This document shows positions 26,282 to 33,849 of a stretch of 51,016 nucleotides of DNA, one piece after another. Under the pieces are notes generated by a model. It saw nothing but the letters and a program-made list of their open reading frames with translations, did no database searches and was not told where the DNA came from. The stretch is from a virus: the IMG/VR virus record IMGVR_UViG_3300036781_000120, positions 1-51,016 of that record. The stretch is one strand, 5' to 3'. A program made the position numbers and the translations under genes. Each line of letters begins with the position of its first letter. The stretch's first letter is position 1.

Positions 26282-26529
26282 AAATCAATATTAAACAATT
26301 CCTGCCAATTAAAACTAACAACTTTACCGTAATTAAGTTTAACCGCGTAAACTTCCCAATAGTCGGTCCGCTGCGCTATTACCGTACCTGTACGGCCTTC
26401 AAACGAATCGTTGATGCTTTGGCCGTAACGCTTAAACCAATCGCCGTGCGGACCGCATGAAATAATGCAAACAGCATCCCCCACTTCCGGGGGATTGCTG
26501 TTATCGTAGTTTGTGATTATTGTTCGCAT
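26278..26529 (-). CDS. Hypothetical early protein
   Basis: 83 aa, beta-rich (EVGDAVCIISCGPHGDWFKR, GRTGTVIAQRTDYW), resembling a small SH3-like barrel. Not a named family. Overlaps its upstream gene by 13 bp and the downstream peptide by 4 bp. Confidence 0.7.
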   Translation of the reverse strand: MRTIITNYDNSNPPEVGDAVCIISCGPHGDWFKRYGQSINDSFEGRTGTVIAQRTDYWEVYAVKLNYGKVVSFNWQELFNIDL

Positions 26530-26786
26530 GCTGCGTAAAATTCAGCGTCGTTTTTAGCGTCCCGAGCTTTCGCGGCTCTTACTATCTCAACCCATTTGCG
26601 AAACTCAGCACTGTACAATTCCAGGTTATCGATGTGACCCATACCGGTAAAACCTTTGTTAATTTCTGACTGGAAAAATGTGATTTTGTCGGAGCAAGCT
26701 TTTTTAGCCGCTTCCAGGTAGTGAGTGTGTAAGTTAACCAGTTCGTCTGAGGTAAAGTCTGAAGTTAAAATCTGTGAAGTTTTCAT
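26517..26786 (-). CDS. Hypothetical helical early protein
   Basis: 89 aa, helical (DELVNLHTHYLEAAKKACSD). Begins MKTSQ with the same codons as the gene at 30234. Leader ends ACTTTGCGATTATG. Driven by the promoter at 26831-26861. Confidence 0.72.
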   Translation of the reverse strand: MKTSQILTSDFTSDELVNLHTHYLEAAKKACSDKITFFQSEINKGFTGMGHIDNLELYSAEFRKWVEIVRAAKARDAKNDAEFYAACEQ

Positions 26787-26830
26787 AATCGCAAAGTTTT
26801 AAAGTAAATAACTAAATTGTTATTACAATA

Positions 26831-26861
26831 CAAATATAACTATAAAAAGTTAATATGCAAA
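26831..26861 (-). promoter_or_regulatory. Early promoter with dyad spacer
   Basis: Minus strand TTTG (26861-26858), 19-bp spacer, TATATTTG (26838-26831). The spacer and -7 region hold TAACT-TTTTAT-AGTTA, an inverted repeat shared with the promoters at 27173, 29310 and 29954. The upstream 23 bp also match those of 29310. Confidence 0.85.
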
Positions 26862-26872
26862 TTAAATCGTAA

Positions 26873-27139
26873 TTATTTCACATTCATAAATTGCGCTATG
26901 TCAGCCAATAGCGGTAAAGTAGTGTACGCGCCGTCAGACGTACGCTTTGAGCACACTCTGAATTCGCCGTTTACGCAAATAATAGATCCCAAAGCAGGAC
27001 TATTTTTATCCGCGCCGATAGTAAACCGGTAAAATTTTTCAGACTGATCTGAATAGTTTGTATCCTGGTAAATAACAACGCCGAAAGTATTTGATACCTG
27101 ATTAAGTAATTCTGAGTTGTTGAAAATTGAAGTGCTCAT
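26873..27139 (-). CDS. Hypothetical early protein
   Basis: 88 aa (SNTFGVVIYQDTNYSDQSEK, GSIICVNGEFRVCSKRTSD), probably alpha/beta. Leader AAAACTTCGCAACATG. The gene lies between two early promoters (26831 and 27173). No family recognised. Confidence 0.7.
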   Translation of the reverse strand: MSTSIFNNSELLNQVSNTFGVVIYQDTNYSDQSEKFYRFTIGADKNSPALGSIICVNGEFRVCSKRTSDGAYTTLPLLADIAQFMNVK

Positions 27140-27172
27140 GTTGCGAAGTTTTGTTTAGCTGAATTGCTGAAG

Positions 27173-27202
27173 CAAATATAACTATAAAAAGTTAGTATCA
27201 AA
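27173..27202 (-). promoter_or_regulatory. Early promoter with dyad spacer
   Basis: Minus strand TTTG (27202-27199), 18-bp spacer, TATATTTG (27180-27173), with TAACT-TTTTAT-AGTTA in the spacer. The gene at 26873-27139 is its first target. Confidence 0.8.
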
Positions 27203-27720
27203 ATCTTTTTTCACTTTTTTTTCCTGACTTTTCGTCTTAAAAGTTCAAGCGGTCAACTGTAACGCTCGTTATTACTTTAAATTATGAAACCCATTACCTG
27301 AAGTTATGCTAAACGGTGTAAAACAGCCCGACAAACCCCGTTATCACCCATTTTATAAACTTCTCATTTACAATACTTTAACGCTTAAAAAGCTAACAAC
27401 GGAATAACTAAAAATTGCTTGAAGTGCTTTGTTGTTCTACTATAAACTACTAATAATCAATAACTTAAATACTTTATAGAATAAGAGAAACACTAATAAA
27501 TTAAAAGAGTATAGGGAGTAATATTAATGTTATTAGTACTATAGTTATACATAGTAGCGGTAATATTTATTTTATTTTTACGCCATAGACCTGGGATCAC
27601 TGTTTTAGTTAATTCGACGCCAAAAAGGGTTTAATCGCTTGACTATCAACGGACACACAGACACAGCGAAATCGAATTTTTGTTATGCTCTCCGCATGGA
27701 AAATTTATTATTTTTTCGAT
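27203..27720. other. AT-rich gene-free stretch, candidate replication origin
   Basis: No convincing gene in about 540 bp. The base composition is clearly more AT-rich than elsewhere, especially 27400-27570. It contains TAGTACTA (near 27535) and two GTAATATT copies. It lies between divergent early transcripts, a typical place for an origin or regulatory region. Nothing in it matches an origin motif I can name. Confidence 0.4.
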
Positions 27721-27752
27721 GTTGTTTAAAACATTCTAATTTTGTACCTTTG
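27721..27752 (+). promoter_or_regulatory. Promoter for the AbrB-like gene
   Basis: GTTG (27721-27724; TTTG with one change), 20-bp spacer, TACCTTTG (27745-27752). The ATG is at 27757, so transcription would begin at or next to the start codon (leaderless). Confidence 0.6.
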
Positions 27753-27756
27753 CTAA

Positions 27757-27939
27757 ATGAAAAAATCCCAAAAACTTAAAATTCTGAAATCTACGATTAA
27801 GACGAAAAGAGGAAAGTTAGTTTATAACACGTACCGTTTTAACATACCCGAAGAGATCGCCCTGGAGTTTGAAGACAAATTTTTCAGCGTTAAGCGCGTA
27901 GGTAACAGTATTATATTTTCAGTAACAAATAACGACTAA
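27757..27939 (+). CDS. AbrB/SpoVT-like small protein
   Basis: 60 aa. KTKRGKLVYNTYRFNIPEEI and FFSVKRVGNSIIFSV give the swapped-hairpin AbrB-type DNA-binding fold (a strand, IPxE, then a closing strand). A regulator is plausible. It is the first gene of a short plus-strand unit with a leaderless-type promoter. Confidence 0.65.
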   Translation: MKKSQKLKILKSTIKTKRGKLVYNTYRFNIPEEIALEFEDKFFSVKRVGNSIIFSVTNND

Positions 27940-27943
27940 AACA

Positions 27944-28291
27944 ATGCAAAAACGAAGAGCTTTAAGAATTTCCGACCGAAAACCAGTTAAGCCGGAAAAG
28001 GCACCGAAACAGCCAAAACCCGTTAAACTTAAAGGCGCGGCCGCCAGACCGGTGCAGGATGATCGATTAGTATTACCGAAAGGTGAAAGTATTCTGGTCC
28101 CTGACTTCAGGCCTTCGCCGGATATGAAAGATCCTGTATTATTGAAAAGCCATAAGCGTAAACCACTCACTTTATTAGCGGTCCCGGTTTTTAATGAGCT
28201 GCCAAAGTATCAGGTTATATACGACGGGATTATCGTAGCTACCAGGCATTCGATTAATGGCGCGCTGGAAGTGTACCATAGCTACGAATAA
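27944..28291 (+). CDS. Hypothetical basic, proline-rich protein
   Basis: 115 aa. Lys/Pro-rich N-terminal half (KPVKPEKAPKQPKPVKLKG), probably disordered, then a short folded C-terminus (PKYQVIYDGIIVATRHSING). No family recognised. Confidence 0.7.
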   Translation: MQKRRALRISDRKPVKPEKAPKQPKPVKLKGAAARPVQDDRLVLPKGESILVPDFRPSPDMKDPVLLKSHKRKPLTLLAVPVFNELPKYQVIYDGIIVATRHSINGALEVYHSYE

Positions 28292-28293
28292 GA

Positions 28294-28311
28294 AAAGTGC
28301 CTGAGCGCTTT
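28294..28311. terminator. Two-way terminator hairpin
   Basis: AAAGTGC-CTGA-GCGCTTT, 7-bp stem with one G-U pair and tetraloop, flanked by A and T runs between convergent genes. Confidence 0.6.
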
Positions 28312-28320
28312 AAAATACGT

Positions 28321-28542
28321 TCACCCTTTCGGGTAAAGCTCTTTACGGACCAGGTACCGGTAAAGCCGTAACTTCGCTTTGTACCGAGTATCTATATAGA
28401 TTTCGCCGTCATCGATCGCGGCTTTCTTTTCGGCAACGTCCTGATTATTCGTATCGAATTGATGCCATTTACCGGCGCTATCCTTCCAAAGGGCAAAGAA
28501 TTGTTTAGGCGCTGCGGCCTGATATTGCTTTAATGTTTTCAT
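28321..28542 (-). CDS. Hypothetical early protein
   Basis: 73 aa with GKWHQFDTNNQDVAEKKAAI, small alpha/beta. ATG overlaps the upstream stop (TAATG). Leader AAAACCGTAGCGTAATG resembles the shared early leader. Confidence 0.68.
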   Translation of the reverse strand: MKTLKQYQAAAPKQFFALWKDSAGKWHQFDTNNQDVAEKKAAIDDGEIYIDTRYKAKLRLYRYLVRKELYPKG

Positions 28543-28772
28543 TACGCTACGGTTTTAAATTGATAATCCTTATAAAAACATTTGTCGCCTTTAAATACGC
28601 AAAGCATTGCTTTACCCCGGCGTATCTCATATTTCCAGCCTAACAAAGCTGCATCCGATAAAGTTACCACGTAGGTAACATAAGTCATATTTGATTTGTT
28701 GCCGTTATAATCTAAAGGCCAGATCCGTACTCTGATCAAGGGCTGAGGTTTTAAAAGGTGTGCTACGTTCAT
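28542..28772 (-). CDS. Hypothetical early protein
   Basis: 76 aa from the ATG at 28772, which overlaps the stop of the tiny gene upstream (ATGA). The longer reading from 28802 would overlap that gene more. It carries MTYVTYVVTLSDAALLGWKY and FKGDKCFYKDYQ. No family. Confidence 0.65.
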   Translation of the reverse strand: MNVAHLLKPQPLIRVRIWPLDYNGNKSNMTYVTYVVTLSDAALLGWKYEIRRGKAMLCVFKGDKCFYKDYQFKTVA

Positions 28773-28867
28773 GCTTGTATAACTAAGAAGAGTAAATACC
28801 ATAAGATAATTGTTCCTAATAGGATGCCCACTATAAGCAGACGCGGCCCGTTGTTGCTGTAGTTCAT
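28769..28867 (-). CDS. Tiny membrane peptide
   Basis: 32 aa with the hydrophobic stretch LLIVGILLGTIILWYLLFLV. Overlaps the downstream start by 4 bp. Accepted from coupling and membrane character; function unknown. Confidence 0.55.
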   Translation of the reverse strand: MNYSNNGPRLLIVGILLGTIILWYLLFLVIQA

Positions 28868-28872
28868 AATTT

Positions 28873-29061
28873 TTAATCTCTTGAATGTTTTTTCATTGAA
28901 AATAATTCAGCCTCTAAAGTTACCCAAGTATTCCAATCGTTTGAGATTCGGATACATTCTTTGTTGCTTTTCTCGATAGCGTCTTCTACGCTTTTAGCTT
29001 TCGGGTAGTAAAAGTGTTTATCCCCGTTTTGGTTGATGCTGGTTGCGATGTAAGTTTTCAT
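28873..29061 (-). CDS. Hypothetical early protein
   Basis: 62 aa (HFYYPKAKSVEDAIEKSNKE), similar in pattern to small DUF-like early proteins. Its leader (ATTAATCACTTTAAAACTTCG) is identical to that of the upstream gene at 29083. Confidence 0.68.
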   Translation of the reverse strand: MKTYIATSINQNGDKHFYYPKAKSVEDAIEKSNKECIRISNDWNTWVTLEAELFSMKKHSRD

Positions 29062-29082
29062 TGTTACGAAGTTTTAAAGTGA

Positions 29083-29271
29083 TTAATTAACAATGGTGAA
29101 ATCGGTACGGGAATACCAGCTATAAGAATCCGCTTCCGAATGTTTCAGGCGGTATATAGTTACGCCTCCGTAGTTCTGGATGCTATCCAATATACAAACA
29201 GCGCCTTTAAAGAATTTACAGGTTAGTGTTTTCTTTATTTTTACAGTTGTTCCGATTTCTAAAGTTTTCAT
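29083..29271 (-). CDS. Hypothetical early protein
   Basis: 62 aa, beta-rich (GTTVKIKKTLTCKFFKGAVC), perhaps SH3-like. First gene after the promoter at 29310-29340. Shares its leader with 28873. Confidence 0.7.
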   Translation of the reverse strand: MKTLEIGTTVKIKKTLTCKFFKGAVCILDSIQNYGGVTIYRLKHSEADSYSWYSRTDFTIVN

Positions 29272-29309
29272 TGTTACGAAGTTTTAAAGTGATTAATTAT
29301 TCAACACCA

Positions 29310-29340
29310 CAAAGATAACTATATAAAGTTAATATCCAAA
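29310..29340 (-). promoter_or_regulatory. Early promoter with dyad spacer
   Basis: Minus strand TTTG (29340-29337), 19-bp spacer, TATCTTTG (29317-29310). The dyad TAACT-TTATAT-AGTTA keeps both arms while the middle differs. Confidence 0.85.
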
Positions 29341-29404
29341 TTAAATCGTAATTATTTCACTCGACATAGAATTATACGTATATTGGCTTTATATTTAAAA
29401 TACT

Positions 29405-29917
29405 ATGCCCTGCCATTACACACCACACATTTGCCGCTTATGCGGAGAAACCGATAAAACTAAATTTTACAAAACCTATTTAACCCGGTGTAAAAAATGC
29501 CAGGCCAAAGAGCAGAAAGTGAGCAACGATAAAAAGAAAGCGGCAAACCCTAAAGTTAAAAAGATCAAGGTAAAAACGTTCGACCAGAAAGCTTACTACT
29601 TAGCTAACATATTAAAGGTAAGAATTTTTCAGGCCCGCAAAAGAGCGGCTTTTAGAAATATGGAATTTGACTTAACCTTAGATAAAGTAGAACAGTTATT
29701 AATAGATCAAAAAGGCAGATGTTTTTATTCTAATAGGGTTTTTGATAATTCCAGCCCGGTTAATTCAGTATCCATAGATAGACGTGATTCGGACAAAGGA
29801 TACGTTATGAGCAATATAAATTTAGTGTGTTCAAGCGTTAACTATATGAAGAGCGATTTGTCAGAATGTGAGTTCTTAAACCTGATAGCAGAAATAACCA
29901 GGCATTCGGGATATTAA
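29405..29917 (+). CDS. HNH endonuclease-like protein
   Basis: 170 aa. N-terminal Cys pairs (CRLCGE, CKKC) form a likely zinc finger; a Lys-rich linker follows; the C-terminal part has CFYSNRVF, VSIDRRDSDKGYVMSNINLV and VNYMKSDLSECEF, typical of phage HNH nucleases of the homing type. It stands alone between two divergent early promoters, as selfish endonucleases often do. Confidence 0.8.
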   Translation: MPCHYTPHICRLCGETDKTKFYKTYLTRCKKCQAKEQKVSNDKKKAANPKVKKIKVKTFDQKAYYLANILKVRIFQARKRAAFRNMEFDLTLDKVEQLLIDQKGRCFYSNRVFDNSSPVNSVSIDRRDSDKGYVMSNINLVCSSVNYMKSDLSECEFLNLIAEITRHSGY

Positions 29918-29953
29918 CTTTTTAAGGTTAAAATAAAAAAAAGTGAAAATAAA

Positions 29954-29984
29954 TTTGCAAATTAACTTTTTATAGTTATCTTTG
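29954..29984 (+). promoter_or_regulatory. Early promoter with dyad spacer (plus strand)
   Basis: TTTG (29954-29957), 19-bp spacer, TATCTTTG (29977-29984), with TAACT-TTTTAT-AGTTA. Drives the plus-strand early genes from 30008. Confidence 0.88.
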
Positions 29985-30007
29985 TTTCAACAAATCAGAT
30001 AAACAAA

Positions 30008-30229
30008 ATGAAAGTATTAACCGGTCACTTAACCAACACAGATAAAAAAGCCGTAACCGCTATAATGGAAGCCGGTTTAAACGCTGGAAAAGTTGGTAAA
30101 GCTACTTACTACATATCTAATACGGGTACTTTGTTTACTGTTAAAAAAGTAATTAAGGACCGCGGCCTAATACCTTGTGCCGGCAGCTCTTTAAGGTTTA
30201 GTACTTACACTTCAACATTTATTAAATAA
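30008..30229 (+). CDS. Hypothetical early protein
   Basis: 73 aa (LTGHLTNTDKKAVTAIMEAG), small alpha/beta. First gene after the 29954 promoter, 24 nt beyond its -7 box. No family recognised. Confidence 0.7.
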   Translation: MKVLTGHLTNTDKKAVTAIMEAGLNAGKVGKATYYISNTGTLFTVKKVIKDRGLIPCAGSSLRFSTYTSTFIK

Positions 30230-30233
30230 TCAA

Positions 30234-30422
30234 ATGAAAACTTCGCAGAGCCCTTTAATGTTAACCAAAAGAGAATTAAACGATTACGGTATCATACTGA
30301 TAATAGCGTTTAAAGCCGATAGCGTTACTATAGGCAACTTTCAAAATCGTAAAGACGAAAAGTCTTGTTCACTTGAAAGCTTTAATGACCCTTACAAATA
30401 TAAACTATACAAAAATTCTTAA
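30234..30422 (+). CDS. Hypothetical early protein
   Basis: 62 aa (LNDYGIILIIAFKADSVTIG). The first codons (MKTSQ) match the start of the gene at 26517-26786. Function unknown. Confidence 0.65.
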   Translation: MKTSQSPLMLTKRELNDYGIILIIAFKADSVTIGNFQNRKDEKSCSLESFNDPYKYKLYKNS

Positions 30423-30424
30423 TT

Positions 30425-30568
30425 ATGAAAACACTAACCAACCTACAAAACGGAAACCCTGTTACTATGCGTAACGCGTTCCTGGTAATCGCTGCAATAA
30501 TAGTTATCGCAGCTGTTACACTTAACCACTTTGGACTAATTAACTTATCAGCTTTGAATAAATATTAA
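30425..30568 (+). CDS. Small membrane protein
   Basis: 47 aa, short basic N-terminus, then the membrane helix AFLVIAAIIVIAAVTL. Lies 2 bp from its upstream neighbour and 1 bp from the next. Function unknown. Confidence 0.6.
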   Translation: MKTLTNLQNGNPVTMRNAFLVIAAIIVIAAVTLNHFGLINLSALNKY

Positions 30569-30569
30569 G

Positions 30570-30710
30570 ATGAAAACAGTAATCATAATGGCTTCGAGCA
30601 TCAAAGAGGCAAAACAAATAGCGACTGCCAATTACGGAGAAACAGCGGTTTATATTAAACCTTTCCGTTACGCTTCTAAGGGTAATAATTTTTACGAATT
30701 CAATTACTAA
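30570..30710 (+). CDS. Hypothetical small protein
   Basis: 46 aa (SSIKEAKQIATANYGETAVY). Tight spacing in the plus-strand early row is the main support. Confidence 0.6.
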   Translation: MKTVIIMASSIKEAKQIATANYGETAVYIKPFRYASKGNNFYEFNY

Positions 30711-30713
30711 GCT

Positions 30714-30935
30714 ATGAAAGTAACGCGCTATTTAAAAAAGATGTTTGAGGGCGAAGGTTATGAGAATACCGAATTAACTCAAAACGAAATTCAACGTAGG
30801 TTAGACGCTGCGGGCATAGGCTGGCACATAGCGGACGGCATTTTATTCGCTGGAAACCCGTTAACCGAAAGTGATCACGAAATGCAGGAAACAACTAACT
30901 GGAAACTTTTTGACCTTTTAGCCTATATTGAGTAA
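30714..30935 (+). CDS. Hypothetical early protein
   Basis: 73 aa (NEIQRRLDAAGIGWHIADGI), helical. 3 bp after the previous gene. Followed by the structured element at 30949. Confidence 0.68.
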   Translation: MKVTRYLKKMFEGEGYENTELTQNEIQRRLDAAGIGWHIADGILFAGNPLTESDHEMQETTNWKLFDLLAYIE

Positions 30936-30948
30936 CCGGCTATACCCC

Positions 30949-30999
30949 TACCCAGCAAAACAACTCCAACGCTTAACCAGGCTTGGAGTTTTCCCGGTA
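30949..30999 (+). ncRNA. Structured leader/terminator RNA element, copy 1
   Basis: Outer pair TACC/GGTA (30949-30952 with 30996-30999) encloses the stem AACTCCAA/TTGGAGTT (30962-30969 with 30983-30990) and the loop CGCTTAACCAGGC, then TTTTCC and an AAACCAAC leader. A second copy with changed but still paired stems is at 47236-47285. Could be an intrinsic terminator or an RNA switch. Confidence 0.6.
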
Positions 31000-31014
31000 A
31001 AAACCAACATTCAA

Positions 31015-31221
31015 ATGAAAAAGCGTAAACAGAAATTATACATCGATATCGAAATAGTACGCAGCTATTTACACCTGCACGGAATAAAAACCCGCGAGAT
31101 CCACGGAAAGCTATACGCCTACGATGAATACTGGGACACGGTTAAAAAGGTCCACGGGGGAGAGTGGGTAAACGCAACCACCTGGACGCTCCAGGATGCT
31201 CGCGACTTCTTAGGATATTAG
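31015..31221 (+). CDS. Hypothetical protein
   Basis: 68 aa from the ATG at 31015 (MKKRKQKLYIDIEIVRSYLH), because the longer reading would run through the structured element. Strongly basic at the start. No family. Confidence 0.68.
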   Translation: MKKRKQKLYIDIEIVRSYLHLHGIKTREIHGKLYAYDEYWDTVKKVHGGEWVNATTWTLQDARDFLGY

Positions 31222-31280
31222 TGGAACTCTCCCACGATACAACAACTCGACTTTGAAACGAAAAAATTAATCAAAAGAAA

Positions 31281-31502
31281 ATGGCAATTCAACAAAAAAC
31301 CAAAGATCGTTACCCGCTTCTTAACGAGGGGTATCCCGCGCTCGAATGCGCTATGTGCGATAAAAAGTGTTACCCGGACGCGAAAACAGCAGACGGGTCT
31401 GTTATTTACAATAGACACTTTTGCAAAGTGAAATCAGGTATATACCGCGAAACAGTTGAACGCCGTTTTGAAATAACAGAAAACGGAGATTTCGTAATTT
31501 AA
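31281..31502 (+). CDS. Hypothetical protein with Cys cluster
   Basis: 73 aa; CAMCDKKCYPD and a later Cys near RHFCKV may bind zinc. Located just before the regulator gene. Function unknown. Confidence 0.68.
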   Translation: MAIQQKTKDRYPLLNEGYPALECAMCDKKCYPDAKTADGSVIYNRHFCKVKSGIYRETVERRFEITENGDFVI

Positions 31503-31510
31503 TAATAGCT

Positions 31511-31786
31511 ATGACAAAACAACAAATAGGTGCCGAGCTTAAACGGTTAAGAACCGAAGCCGGCTTATCTCAAAAGGAATTAGCGGAGCATGCAGGCGAA
31601 AGCTTCCAGCATATCAGTCATATCGAGGCAGGCAAGTATAACCTTACCCTTGACCGCTTGGAACGCGTAGGCGCGGCCCTGGGCGTTACTGTAGCCCTGC
31701 AGCCAGCGGAAAAAAGCATGCTTATTACTGAGCCCGACAAAAAAGCATGCTTATTGGACGACGATAGCGCCGGCTGGGAGATATAA
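31511..31786 (+). CDS. Helix-turn-helix (XRE family) regulator
   Basis: 91 aa. RLRTEAGLSQKELAEHAG, SFQHISHIEAG and LTLDRLERVGAALG form an HTH_3 domain at residues 10-62. The C-terminal tail has two AAGCATGCTT sites read in different frames (EKSMLI, KKACLL) and ends DDDSAGWEI, an acidic tip ending in W-E-I like two replication proteins. A third palindrome lies just after the stop, so it may be autoregulated by these sites (inference). Confidence 0.85.
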   Translation: MTKQQIGAELKRLRTEAGLSQKELAEHAGESFQHISHIEAGKYNLTLDRLERVGAALGVTVALQPAEKSMLITEPDKKACLLDDDSAGWEI

Positions 31787-33091
31787 AAAAGCATGCTTAT
31801 TAATTTTTAAACTTAAAACCAACAATAGAAATTATGAAAACAGACGATCAAGGTTTAAACCGTAGAAATATCCCGGTTGCCTTTATGGACTACATCGCGG
31901 GAACTTTTGGGTACGACACATTCGGCGATGTTCCTAAAAAGAAGTTAAGCGAAGTAACCGACACGATTAAAATGCGGTTTTCGCAAACTGAAGCAAAGAT
32001 CAGGAGGTTATACGGTAAGAGAACCGAAACGATCAAACGCCGCGCCGGCGAAACGGCTTTAGAGTTTGCGGTAAGAGTTGATAACCGCGACCCGTATCCC
32101 GAAGTGACAGAGACCCGTATTACCGGCACAATACCAGGCGACACAATAATCACCGGTTGTCCTTTCGACGAAGCTTTACCGTCGATCCCCGGTGATGCCG
32201 AAATCCTCAGCCTATCCAACTTAAAACCCGAAACGGTTAAACAGGTAGCCGCCGAATTACTGGAACAGGAAAAAGCCACGGACAATTTTAAAGATTTAAT
32301 ACACGAAATCGTAGCGCCGATAAAGGAAAAGCATGCTTTTTTACCCAAACAGGTTATCGACCCGTACGCTACTCCGATATTCGATTTAAAGAGTTTCGGT
32401 AAACCGTTTCAGAACTTAGACGAAGTCGTTAAAAAATGGCGCGAAACGAATAGTAAAATTGTCGATTTCTTTAAAGAAGTATTATCGGACCGGGTTATAA
32501 TCTCAGAAATACACGACGAGGTTGTATGCGAAAGCGTTACGGATTTTGCAGAACGTTTCGGTAACGCGATGCTAAAGAAAAAGCATGCTTTTTTATCTGT
32601 ACCAGAAACAGGCCCGGAAAAAATAATATCCGCACAAGCTACAAACGAGCTATTAATCGAAACGGGGCAACAATGGTCAACCGAAGAACTTAAACGCTGG
32701 TCCAGCGGTCCCGGCAATATCCAAAATTTGCGTAAGCCTTATTTTAACCCCGATTTAGCACGACCGTACCGCAATACTGTAGAAAGCGCTACTTCTAACG
32801 ACGGCATTAATTGGGCAGACAATTCAGAGCAGATAAAGGATTATCTTATGAACCACATGCCGAGAGTACCATGCGTAAAAAACCCAAACATAACCGACAC
32901 GCACCAGGTAAAAGCCGAATTCCGCGAACCTTTAAAAGTACTTAGCTATACCCCGGAAAACTGGCCAGCATCTGCCCCGCCTTACCATAGCGCTGAAGGC
33001 TGGGAATTTGAGAAAGCTATGTCCCGGAGAAACTTAAAAAGCATGCTTACTATAACCTGGTTGGAAAAGCAACAAACCGAAAAGCATGCTT
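31714..33091. repeat. Cluster of seven AAGCATGCTT palindromes
   Basis: Core copies at 31714, 31743, 31789, 32329, 32581, 33039 and 33082, each with A-rich left and T-rich right flanks. They fall in a regulator gene, an intergenic gap and a 431-aa gene, and are read as SML, ACL and HAFL/HAL, so the DNA and not the protein is preserved. Confidence 0.85.
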
Positions 33092-33129
33092 TAATAGCGC
33101 AGAGATTAAGGGAGATCCTGGCAGCATAA
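31834..33129 (+). CDS. Unknown 431-aa early protein
   Basis: Preceded by an AAACCAACAA leader. No family recognised. N-terminal third is charged (RFSQTEAKIRRLYGKRTETI); middle has a coiled section (DEVVKKWRETNSKIVDFFKE). Four palindromes add the short strings KEKHAFL, KKKHAFL, LKSMLT and EKHALI in different places. The C-terminus is basic and helical. A role in replication or genome organisation is possible given the repeats and position. Confidence 0.72.
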   Translation: MKTDDQGLNRRNIPVAFMDYIAGTFGYDTFGDVPKKKLSEVTDTIKMRFSQTEAKIRRLYGKRTETIKRRAGETALEFAVRVDNRDPYPEVTETRITGTIPGDTIITGCPFDEALPSIPGDAEILSLSNLKPETVKQVAAELLEQEKATDNFKDLIHEIVAPIKEKHAFLPKQVIDPYATPIFDLKSFGKPFQNLDEVVKKWRETNSKIVDFFKEVLSDRVIISEIHDEVVCESVTDFAERFGNAMLKKKHAFLSVPETGPEKIISAQATNELLIETGQQWSTEELKRWSSGPGNIQNLRKPYFNPDLARPYRNTVESATSNDGINWADNSEQIKDYLMNHMPRVPCVKNPNITDTHQVKAEFREPLKVLSYTPENWPASAPPYHSAEGWEFEKAMSRRNLKSMLTITWLEKQQTEKHALIAQRLREILAA

Positions 33130-33143
33130 TTATTTTTAAAACT

Positions 33144-33767
33144 ATGGCAAAGATAGCAGAGTTAAAATTTACGCTTTTTGAGCAAAAGCACAAAATACCC
33201 GTAAATGTCGGGGTAGACGGGGTATTTAAAACGAAGTTACCCAAAGAGGTAGCGGATCCTTTAGGCATACGCCAGGAGTTAAAAGCTGATAAATTATCGG
33301 ATTTAGAGCATGAATTTTTTGCAGCGTTAGATAAATTTAAAACCGCAAAGACTTTTCAGTATCTCTATTTAGCTATTAGGTACGGATCTTGCGGAGTTTA
33401 CAATCGCACAGAAGAAGGGTATTCTTTATTTCACGAAACGGGTTCTAAGTACAAAGTAGATAATTGGAATTCCGACGTAGATAGCATAGCCTTTGAATAC
33501 CGTGTCGTAATAATGGAAAGTGTTGCGGGGGTTGAAAAATGGTATAGTACGATGGAGTTAACACCTGGTAAATACGAAAAGCACACAAGTTTTTATAACA
33601 ACAGTGATAAATGGAAATTAATTCCTTACACTGAAGTTTGCCACCAAACACTGAAAAAAGCGGAAGAAAGCTTAAGGAAAATAAGCGAAATGCTTTTTAA
33701 ATTTATAGATCAAGACGAACAGCAAATAATTTTATCTTTATCGGGTAATACGCTTTTATTAAATTAA
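33144..33767 (+). CDS. Unknown 207-aa early protein
   Basis: Alpha/beta protein (KFTLFEQKHKIPVNVGVDGV, YGSCGVYNRTEEGY, LKKAEESLRKISEML). No family recognised. 14 bp after the 431-aa gene, and followed by a long hairpin. Confidence 0.72.
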   Translation: MAKIAELKFTLFEQKHKIPVNVGVDGVFKTKLPKEVADPLGIRQELKADKLSDLEHEFFAALDKFKTAKTFQYLYLAIRYGSCGVYNRTEEGYSLFHETGSKYKVDNWNSDVDSIAFEYRVVIMESVAGVEKWYSTMELTPGKYEKHTSFYNNSDKWKLIPYTEVCHQTLKKAEESLRKISEMLFKFIDQDEQQIILSLSGNTLLLN

Positions 33768-33802
33768 TTATTTTCCACAAACATTAATTTATCAACATTT
33801 AC

Positions 33803-33849
33803 AAGAGTTATAATTTATAACATTATGTTTGTTATCTATTATAACTCTT
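33803..33849 (+). terminator. Long imperfect hairpin with a -7 box in the loop
   Basis: AAGAGTTATAA (33803-33813) pairs with TTATAACTCTT (33839-33849), and ATAAC/GTTAT pair inside. TTTCTTAT follows. The loop holds TATGTTTG (33824-33831) but no TTTG 19 bp before. Either a terminator for the 207-aa gene or an operator over a promoter for 33857. Confidence 0.5.

Noticed and set aside
29914-29930. TTAAC...GTTAA after the HNH gene as another early promoter
   Set aside because: It matches only part of the dyad and lacks -33 and -7 boxes.
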